Assembly: GCA_023333565.1 (NCBI GenBank) | Contig: JAJKFH010004143.1 | Coordinates: forward strand, 62,001-126,000 | DNA from: Puffinus mauretanicus | Taxonomy: Eukaryota > Chordata > Aves > Procellariiformes > Procellariidae | Length of the DNA stretch: 64,000 bases | Reading direction: 5' to 3' | Part shown: positions 18,001-64,000 of the stretch, piece by piece | Numbering within the stretch: position 1 is the first letter of the stretch | Layout of the letters: the number at the start of each line of letters is the position of its first letter | Made by a program: the position numbers and the translations under genes | Notes under the pieces: generated by a model | Database searches by the model: none | What the model was told of the DNA's origin: nothing | Seen by the model: only the letters and a program-made list of their open reading frames with translations

Positions 18001-21000
18001 CCAAGTCAGTCTCTGCTACAGAGTGAGATGGCAATAGTCAAAGTGGTACAGCCTTTTTCTGATATCTGATGCTCTGAAGTACATCTGTCACGTTACATGC
18101 CCCTTCCTGCAGCAGGAGTTTCTTCTAAGGCTCTGAGAAGAGACCAGTTTGGGGTTGTTTCTTTCCCTCCCCATGCCATAATTTATGGAAAGGCTGTAAA
18201 TCAGTTTCTAGGTAGGTTGAACGTGGTTACAATACATGTCTAGCTGTGTTGCTAATTCACTGGAGTGTTCTTTCCATTAGGTGCTTCTCCCTTCTGGCTC
18301 CCTGGCTATCTCCCTGATGACTTCTTGGAAAAATTGGCTGCTGATCCATCTCTCTATGGTGATTCTCATTTCTGAGTTTATGGGCCAGATCAACCTCTGA
18401 ATAGGCTGAGTAGAGATGTGAACTCTTTGTCTCCTCTACCTGGTGGAGATGTGGATGCTCCTCTTCCCTCTCTTTGCCAAACTCTTATGATCCGTCATCA
18501 AATGGTTTAAGTTCACTGACGGGTGAAACCACACTGTAAGAGGACTTCCTACAAGCTCCTAACCTGCTGCACAGTGCCAAGGTGGCTCCCTGCGGTGGGG
18601 TGGAAGGGCTGGTGGGAACCTTCAGTGCTGTACTTCGTATCACCAAGGCATTGGGGAAAAGGTAAAGGGGAAAAGGGTTTGGACTCCTTAGCATCTTCCT
18701 CTTGCATTCCTCCATTTTTTGCCCCATAGGTCTACCCGTAACAGACTACACTCAAAACAGCAGAGCTCTCTGAATGTCTGAGCTGTTCCCAAACTCAAGA
18801 GAGTCTCAGAGCAAGGTCTGTTAACCTGCTCCTCAGCGATCAGGCATGGCTCTGTACTTTTCTTGGTGTCATTGACCTCTTCCCGCTGCTTGGTCTCATC
18901 TCAGATTTCCATACAACATTTGGCTTTTAAGTCCTGTGGGGCAGGGATTTCCTCAAAGTGTCTAATACTTGAATTTTTTAAAACATCTTCCACTGTAATG
19001 TTGTTTTTCCAATTCTTCCATGGCAGGTTTTGGCTTGTGTTGGGTGGCACCCTCCCACCCAGTAACCAGGCACGGCTTGGATGTGGGATGCCCCAAGCAT
19101 GGTCCAGAGACTGTTCTAAATGCGCAGGATGGACAAGGCAACCTCATTTTGGGGTAGCTGTGGTTTTAGATACCTGGATGCTCTCACAGGCGAGCTGTGC
19201 CACTATTCCCATTTTATTTAGCCTAAGAGTTGGCTCTAAGAACAGGTAAAGCTGCCTCTGGTGACAAAGTGCTGGAGGCAGCAAAAACCCAGAAACTAAG
19301 AGAGGGTATGTACTCCTACTGCTGGGACAAATGATAGCTGCCGTTTCTCTTCTCCTTTTCTTCTGGTGGTATTTGGAGCAACAAAGCCAGGTATTGAGGG
19401 TATCAAGGGCTTTTCATTCCATCTCCTTGTCCAAACCGTGTAGCAGGAGCCAGAAGGCTTCTGGTTGGCTTCAGCCTCAGAGTAGTCTCCTCTTCTGAGA
19501 AGCCTGGAGCTGGCTCAGGGGCCGTACCGCCAGCCGAAGGAGATTTTTCTTCTGATTTGTGAAATGGAATTTTTTTGTATCTTCGTCTTTGTGCTTCCAG
19601 GTCCCCTTGCCTACAAGTGATTGATATCTCTGCTAGCTGCAGAGTAAGAGTTAAATTAAGATTATGCCATTGATGGAAGATAGATGGCATCTCTCATCTT
19701 AAGATCATATCACAGAGTAATTGGCAACTCCGAGCCCTCTGATCTCGGATGCTGTGGTGAGACCTGGAGAAGTAGATGGCCCCAAACCGGAATGATTCAG
19801 CCTTGAAAATCTGCACTACTCAGAGCCTCTTAGAACCTCACGTTCCTGGCTCTGATGGAGAGGTCTAATGGTCATAGCTGGTGTTGCTGAAACAGTAAAG
19901 GCCTAATCTAGCTGGTATGATAAAAACACATATAACTGGTAAACGTGAATCTGTAACTTTCTGCTTTTCAAAGAATATGCTGCTTTGGGGCATCTGTAAC
20001 TGTGATACTGAAGGGTGGTGGTTCTGGACCATGTCATTTACACTAAGCTGCATTAGTTCCTTAGTTACATGGTTAAATATTTTACTGGACGTTTAAGTGA
20101 TATTTATGGACGTAAGCTGGTACAGCCAGAAAACCCTGAAGTAAATTAAAGGGAGAGTTAAGAAATGTCATGGGAATAGCTATGAGACACTCTTATGGGC
20201 AGTGCTAGCTGGCACTGTTCATTACTTATTTATACCTTTTATCCAAAGGATGTATAACTATGTAATGTATTTATATATAAAAATGACTAATTTACATACA
20301 TGGGAATGAATGCACTGGGCAGTGAAACGTGCAATATGGTAACGTGAGCTGAATGCTGCATTATTATATAGTAATTCATAGGATGAAAATCTCTGTGTTC
20401 CATGAAAATGAAAGAAGGCTCTTGCACATGGTGAATGTCAATACACCAAATAGAAACTAATTTTTATTAATTTAATGACTGCTTGTTTATAGTCTCCTCA
20501 AAATGTGGCTTATTATATTAGAGAAATAAAAAGCTCCTGCCAGGAATGTCTGTTATGTTTGCATGGGTAGTGTCTAGCAGCAGACAGACGCTATCAATAG
20601 TGAATAATTAATAATAACTATGTAGTAAATAGATTAAGACTTTTCTAAAAATCTCTCTTCTCTTGAAGGATTACATTTGGAAGCTTCTCTGAACTCCATG
20701 GCTTCGTACAAGCCAATACTCTAAGCTGTCCTGCCAAAACAGCATCAGCACATTGCTAATTTGTAAGAGTCAGAGAACTTCTGCCTCACAACAATTTTTT
20801 GATAGTTTGAAAACCTGATAATCTTTCCCCACAATTCCACACAGAGGTCAGTTCTGGTGGAGAAAAAACAGAGCAGTAAAATACCAATGTGGAAATGATT
20901 GGGATGTTTGCATGGCAATGAAGAATTTGATTTACAGTTTTGTTTTCAGACTTTTTTAGTACTCTCTTAGTTTTGTCTTTGAAAGGATTTATTTCCAAAG

Positions 21001-24000
21001 AAACTAGAGAGCTCTTTACATGCCATCATTGAATTAATATCAGAGGATTTACATAACATATTTTGATTTTAAATTAGGCTTTCAAAACATACTACTTGAG
21101 GATATAAAATGGCAAATGTGCTGAATTAATTTTTGCTTTTAAACACATTTTATGGGAGAATCGTTGCTCCAGAGAGATTTTAACAAGTAGTGTGGTTTCA
21201 CTAGATATTCTAGAACTGATTTCTATTGGCAGTATCACACTGGGGATGCTGGGCCAAAGTATTTGCAAGGGAAACACACTCCAACTTTTGCCACTAGATA
21301 ATGGAAACATGATAATGAAAACATGGCCCTTGTCCATAGCTTTTTTATAAAGGTAGCTGTTTGCCTCAAATACATCATATCACCATTTGTGATAAAATGC
21401 CTACATAGCTTGTGTAAAATGTATGTGTGATGTTTCCTTCAGCTTCTTTTGACATGTTAGCAGAATGGGATGTGAATGTATCGGCATCTTTACACGACAA
21501 AGCAAGAGAGCCCATTGCTTTAGGAAGCAAAAAGAAAACAATTAATTAAATCAAACAATTTATTGTATAAGAAGTTTGAAGAGACCTACCTGACCCCATT
21601 CAAAATTTTAAGTATTTTAAGAAAACATAATTCAATACCATTACTTTTTGCTGACAGAGGTTTTACATAAAATGAGATGCCAAATCCTTTGGGCCATATT
21701 CATGTTGGTACTGACTGAATTCAGTGGAGATGTATTAATTTATAGCAGAGGTGTTCTGCTAGTTTACACTAACCTAAAAGGGGCTTATCCAAGCGCTAGA
21801 GAAGTCTTTGATAATACATTCTTTCAGCTAAATGATACAGTTGGAAAAAGCAGGCAAGCTCTTGCAAATACAGAGCTTTTCCAGGTCTGCAATGAAACTG
21901 GAACTTATAAACACTTGAGATATCTCTTTTGCATATGAATTTGCCTAACAAAGCAATGATCTCTACATGCAAACTTGGCCTTACTTATGCCCCTGGCTTA
22001 TCAGAGCTATTCCAAACTTCTACAGGGCTGTTTGCCTTGCAGGAGATGCTGGTGGATCAGTGTGTCCTTTTTGGTTTATACATGGCTAAAAATCCTACTG
22101 GTTGTCTATCTCTACCTCTCAGGCTCCCTGAGGCTATACAGTTAGCGATCGAAAAGGCAGACATCTAGTTCAAGCTCATTGCCTAGACTTCTACAGACAT
22201 TGGTGAGAGACGGGCACCTTCAGTGGGTGAATCATCCTGTTGACTGATGTGACGTGGATCTTTGTCTGGCATTGAAAAAAGCACACTTTTTTTCTTAGAA
22301 ATCTTTCTTCTGAACAGAAAGGAAATGAACCTCGAGTTACTTGTACCATATGCTTCTTTAAAACAAAAGTTCGCATGTGTGCGTGTAAGCACACACACAT
22401 ACATACAACTTATGGTATATCAAATGGCAAACTTATCCAGGTTTTTTTAAGAGGTCTTCATAACAAAGCAAAAGGAGTATGAATAATTAGTTATAAGGGA
22501 CTCTTTGAAATAACATATAAAATTAATTTAAAACAAGTTTGAAGTTACAAAAAATTACAAAAAATCAGCAACAAGCTCAGCTCAGAATTCAGAGTCCTCA
22601 CAGCCACTGACTTGATTTATTTCCTCTAAAAAAAAAAAAAGCAACTTTCCTATTTGGTACCTGTATTGTTTGAAATGTCAATTCCAAATAATTGTTATGC
22701 TCCCAAAATCCCTGAAGCGTAAATAACAATTAGCAGAACACAAGTGGTTCAGGCAAAGATATTCTTAAGGAGTTTCTCATAATCTTTCAAGATGTGATTG
22801 CTGAGAAAACATCATAAAAATAATTCACCTTAAATGAGTCCCACCATCCACTGTGCTGATGTAGATCCCCAGCAAAGCAAATAGATGGAGAGATCTGTTT
22901 TAAGCGCTGGATCTTGAGAAGGCAAAAGCCTCCCCCTGCTACCATAAATCAACAGCATTGCTTTATGGCAGAGGCTCGTGGACCTCCTTCAAGAACTACT
23001 TAAAACCCCTACAGTGGGTTTCCCAGCCCATTAAAGCTTCAACTCGGTAATAAACACAAAGGTTGTATGGGGTATTTCTGGTTTAGAAGAAGCAGTAATG
23101 AGCAGCTAACTGTTACGCGTTTGATGAAAGGCCAGATACAGGAAGGGAGCAGTCGCATCCATGCCAGCCATTAGACCCGGCTCGAGGAGTGGGAAAGATA
23201 ACCCACTGGTTGCAAGTTAAAGGTTGAGAAACACTGCTGTGGATCCACGAGCGGTTGCATTGGCAGCAAGGGCTCTTACTCCTTCTATTTTGCTGCTTCT
23301 GTCACAGAAACACTTAGCAGAAAAAGAAATGCAGGTGAGATGAGAAACATAATTTAGGACCTCTCACAGAGATGATTTTCCTAAAAGAAATGTACCTATG
23401 GCCAGTGTTTGCATTCAAAGCTCCTTTGTAAAAGGAAGAACTTAATAGTTCTGGTGCGTAACATTGCAATAATGAAAGCTTGTTTAGTTTAACGCTTGGA
23501 AAGAAACCACAACCCCGGAGCATGATGACACCAGAGTAAGGGTCCCCCTGAAAAGGAGGGGTGTTAGGACAGAAAGCTAGAGGAAGCCCGCGGGAGAGGA
23601 GAGCGAGTGCAGAGCTGTGTCGGAGAGGAAATAGAGCAGAGGGTACGGAGCTAAATCAGGAAGGAGTGGGAGGCCACAGGCAGGGTAAGGAGCATTCGGG
23701 GATACAAGCATGAGCCTCAAAGAGGGTATGATATAATGAGATGGTGAAGAAAAAAAAGCAAGAAGGCTGTGGCAAGAGAATAAGGGCTGACCAGCAGAAG
23801 GAGAGTGTGACAAGAGTCAAAGAAGCAAAATCTCCAGGCTGATGTTTCCTTTGCCATGTTCGCGCCACAGCCTAAGGAAACTGCTCCTAAAGGGGACACA
23901 TTTAAGACCTTTTCGTGACATTAAGAGAAATTTGTTTCAAAGACTTCATCCCTTCTGCATCCTTCTTAGTGACAAAACAGCTATGTGACTGTTGGGAACA

Positions 24001-24953
24001 CCCTCCTCCATTAGCAGAAAACACAAAAAAGCAAAGTTCAGCCTAAGCCCTTGGTGAGTATATAACATCATATGCACAGTGGCTATAATGCAAGGAGATC
24101 TGGTAGGTCTATAGCAGTTGGTTTATGTTTGCTGTCTTTCTTGGGATTTGTGTATGTTGAGTAGGTTTAATTGCTCAGGAATCAAATTGTGCTTTTAAAC
24201 CTGCTAGGCAGCTGTGGGATATGCTACAGAAATCATCAAACACTTTGACCATGGTTAATGCAATACTAGGGCCAATATTCCTGCACACTTCCATCAAAAT
24301 GAATAAAGTGTGCTGGTAGGTTTTTCTCAGCCTATAATATCTTTTCTTTTCTACGTGTTTCAACAGCAGTGTTAAGTTCTATAACTCTGGAGGGATGGAT
24401 GAGCGAAGAAGGTGCTTCTTACCCCTGTAATGGCTCTGGGACATACGTAAGAGGAAAGAGGTACTAATTATTAGCCCCTCTTAAGTATTACAAGATACCT
24501 GACACAATCCAGGCCCACGGCAGCCATTTAATGTAGTGGGAACCAGGATCTCACTGAACTAGTTGGCATCACTTGAAATAAATCAGGATTGCGTCGTCAT
24601 CAAAGATACACAGATAAACAAAGTTATGTGTACTTCATCTTCATACTGACTGAGTCTGACAGCAATGAATCCAATTAGCTTTTCACTGAAGACAATGAAA
24701 TTAAATCAAGAATGATTTTGGCCTTCTGGCTCTGAAATCTGTGTAACAACATGCGCTTCCGCTGTAAACATCTGCTTTATTTTTTTATTTTCTTTGTATG
24801 ACAAAGTTCAACACAGGGAATTAATCCAGAAAAGAGCAAAAACTTTTCACAGCAGTAGACAGGGAAATCACAGAAGTACTTCCCCTCATAAAATGTTCCA
24901 GACTGAGTTTTTTTGTTTAGTTGTGTCACGCAGCTTTTATTTCCAATAGTTAA

Positions 24954-24970
24954 GGGGGGGGGGGGAGGGG
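24954..24970 (+). repeat. Homopolymeric G run
   Basis: Twelve consecutive Gs are followed by an A and four more Gs. This is a slippage- and error-prone site. Confidence 0.9.
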
Positions 24971-26201
24971 AGATAAACCACTGTATCATTTTTACACTGC
25001 TAGACTAAATGTAATCCCAATTTTAAGTCCTACAACTTCTCCAAAATTCATCGTGGGTTTTTTTTTTGCCAAGTACTGTGCCTTATGTTCTTTTCATTAC
25101 ACTAGAAAGAGGCTTAAGTGCACCTCATGTTCTTCCTAAATCTTATAGCAATAGATGAATAAGAATCACACTGAATACTACTAGTGATGCTGATGTCTCA
25201 AGCTCTGCCTTTGGAAGTGTCTGTGAAACTCCTTCTGGAGGTTTAGGCCCATTGTGCAGTTGTCATGGTTCAGAATCTAGCCATATGCATTAGTCAAGTG
25301 CAGGCAACCTTTTCAAAGCTGTATGATGTAAATATGTATCTAAATCCTTGAAGATACAGAAATAATTTGAAAATCATACCTTCTTCGACTAGATCTGGTT
25401 TAGACACATGCCAAAAATGTGTGAAGAAAAAGAAAGGTTGTCCCAGGGTAAAAAATAATGGGAAGGACTAAAGACATACAAAACAATTAGTGGTTGGCTA
25501 ATTAGATGCCATTTTAAGTAGAATATTTTAGTGGACATGTTTAAAAGATTGGCTAATATCAAGTTTATAAATTCAGATTATCTTTAATACAAAGTCTTAA
25601 GATATTGTACAAAATTCTTCTAGAAGCCTATCAAAGCATGCATAATTATAGGATGATTTGCATCTTTGACTGAAAAAAGTCTGTGGAACAAATATGGTTT
25701 TAGGAACTGGCCGTAGGGATAAGCCATCATTACACTGAAAAATAGTACTGTGCCAACTATTGTGTGCGAACTAAAGTGAAGGACAGGAAGAATTTCCTTA
25801 TTTCTGATGAAATTCCTTTCCCTCATTCACTGCTCCTCCACTACAACTTAAAGAGCAAAGTTTATGTCTTTGGAATGCAGCAGAGTGCCCCAAGTGTTAT
25901 GGGTTTTGATTTGTTTTTCTTTTAATTTTTCCCCTCTGGGGACACAATGCTTCTGGGGATCTCTCATTTCCTTGACAAACTGCACGATTTGATTGCTGGT
26001 TCCAGCATAGCATATGCAGTTTATAAGAGCAGTGCATTCTTTTGCTCTCTATAGAAGAAAATAAAGTCACTAAACAGTCTAAGGAAAATGCCAAATTCCC
26101 AGGAAATAAAAACTTCTGCCTCTGTGTGTGTGTGAAGTTTAATAGCTTTTGAATGAAATGACATTATTATTGCTTTGAGGCATACATGTATTGCAATAGG
26201 T

Positions 26202-26207
26202 TTTATT
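26202..26207 (-). terminator. Candidate ABCC9 polyadenylation signal
   Basis: The minus strand reads AATAAA about 130 bases after the SUR2B stop. It is the nearest canonical hexamer. Further hexamers lie far downstream (for example near 24776), so a longer 3' UTR is possible. Confidence 0.35.
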
Positions 26208-26334
26208 ATTTTGGAAGATGGACGTGTGAAGAAAGATGCTCTAAAAAAAAGATAAAAGTGATGTTACATTGAATAAAAAATATTTGCATTTCATTTGTTT
26301 AAAAATAAGCTATTAAAATGCATCATGCGATTCT

Positions 26335-62811
<36,477 letters not shown>

Positions 62812-63593
62812 CTATGCAAATGGGCAATATTGCATGTATTCATCTATGGAAATATACATTAATGGACAGTACAATTACACACTAATCTCTGAAGGAATGA
62901 GACTATTGCTTTGACAGATATTATCATACATTATATGGGAGTGTGTTACTTTATGGAAGTTATTTAGGGTTAAATGATATAAAGTGGGAAGTGATTATTC
63001 AGTCTGTGGTTCCATAAAAATTCTGGCCAATCTAAAAAGTGACTGCAACTGAAAGAAGATCCATTACTCTTTTCTGCCTTGCTGTACTCCTTCTTCCCCC
63101 ACTACCACTTTCCTACCTTCAGTCCTACTCTGTAGTGGCAATGGTTCTTCTCAGATCTTCCCATTAACTAATGGAACTCAGTAACTGTGCTAGCTAGTGC
63201 ATTTGCCAGGTAAGCTTCTCACCAGCTGGGGAGTTAATGGTCTCATTCCTTCTAAAGGAGGTACAATCGTAGACTGGCTCACCCAGCTTGCAAACCCACG
63301 GCCTTAGATTGTAAACTCCTTGGAGCAAAGACCTTCTGCTGGTGTTGTATGTTGCACTGGGCCAGCACAAAGAAGTGTTGTTTATCCCTGTATAGGACAT
63401 CTAATGCTACAGTATATAGACTTTCGGATTGCATATAGTACTTTGGAATTACTTAATAACTATGTGATATCGAAGACGTGTCAACCTAATGTAATAAGCT
63501 ATTTTAAAACTAAGCACTTGATAGATATAGAAATAAAATATAAGACTATTTAATAACATGAAATACCAACAGAAAGTGCTAGGAATTTTACAG

Positions 63594-63631
63594 TACTACT
63601 ACTACTACTACTACTACTATTACTACTACTA
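63594..63631. repeat. (TAC)n trinucleotide microsatellite
   Basis: About twelve consecutive tac/act units with one interruption (tat). Likely length-polymorphic. Confidence 0.95.
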
Positions 63632-63754
63632 ATTTGCTACTTTTCGCACTTGCCATGTAAGTCTTCCAAAACAAATCAATGTTTTGTAAACCTGTGAAAC
63701 TCCTAGACAAAAGACATTAAGGATGCAAGAAATGACAGGAGCTCAGCTGGACAC

Positions 63755-63785
63755 AGAGAAATTCATTGAAAGAGAAATTCATTGA
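63755..63785. repeat. Short tandem duplication
   Basis: agagaaattcattga occurs twice with a period of 16 bases. Confidence 0.85.
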
Positions 63786-64000
63786 GGATTTCTTGACAGA
63801 CAAACTGCGTGAGGCTCAAGGAATTCTCTGAGATGAAAATAGCTGTGAACTGGGAGACCGTAATGTTGAAGAATGGTAGGAGAAGTATAATATATGACTG
63901 CTGTGTCCCTGAGCACCCACTGGTAGCCACTGCTGGAGATAAAATAATGAATTGGATGGACCCTTGGTTTGAATGAGTCTGGAGTTCTCTCTCTTTCTTT

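Larger units (their letters stand above)
13481..26200. other. Intergenic region between ABCC9 and KCNJ8
   Basis: About 12.7 kb without a recognisable exon. It holds a poly-A run near 13826, a pyrimidine tract at 14944-15023, a GC-richer patch near 15300-15660, a purine-rich patch near 23570-23870 and a G-run at 24954-24970. The part next to 26200 may belong to a long ABCC9 3' UTR. Open frames here are short and unsupported. Confidence 0.6.

Noticed and set aside
21648..22168. Two neighbouring plus-strand frames in the intergenic region
   Set aside because: No recognisable domain, no splice evidence and ordinary AT-rich composition.
63194..63400. Possible additional upstream ABCC9 exon
   Set aside because: The translation does not resemble the SUR2 segment expected before Walker A of NBD1, and no suitable exon boundary was found.

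Overview
This is vertebrate nuclear DNA, almost certainly from a bird or another sauropsid. Coding exons are short and separated by GT-AG introns. The encoded proteins follow the mammalian versions closely, the introns are compact, and few interspersed repeats are recognisable. I cannot name the species. There is no bacterial, phage, CRISPR or viral content.

The window holds one locus: the tandem pair KCNJ8 (Kir6.1) and ABCC9 (SUR2), both on the minus strand. These are the pore and sulfonylurea-receptor subunits of vascular and cardiac ATP-sensitive potassium (KATP) channels. The same order and orientation is known on human chromosome 12p. From left to right: 1-6055 is the flank downstream of KCNJ8. 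KCNJ8 follows, with coding exons at 7332-8231 and 12012-12376, a probable noncoding first exon ending at 13268, and a CpG-rich promoter at about 13120-13480. An intergenic stretch of about 13 kb runs from 13.5 to 26.2 kb. The 3' part of ABCC9 then fills 26.3-62.7 kb with 22 shared exons and two alternative last exons, SUR2A-type at 27334-27471 and SUR2B-type at 26335-26472. The first roughly 690 codons of ABCC9 lie beyond the right edge. The visible part covers NBD1 from Walker A, the acidic linker, the second transmembrane domain, NBD2 and both C-termini.

Exon phases agree across the whole visible ABCC9 coding sequence with one exception. A single base is missing in the exon at 51900-52024. 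KCNJ8 also lacks a single base, near 7823. Each loss shortens a two-base run (GG to G, AA to A) and creates a stop a few codons later. Everything around both sites looks well conserved, so sequencing or consensus error is the most economical explanation. However, the two lesions fall in obligate partner subunits, so they should be checked against reads.

Other points of interest are an overlapping out-of-frame upstream ATG at the KCNJ8 start, an extra cysteine in the Kir6.1 extracellular loop, a CpG- and C-run-rich block inside the KCNJ8 intron, retention of the 39-bp alternative ABCC9 exon, and several local repeats. I found no previously undescribed biological system.
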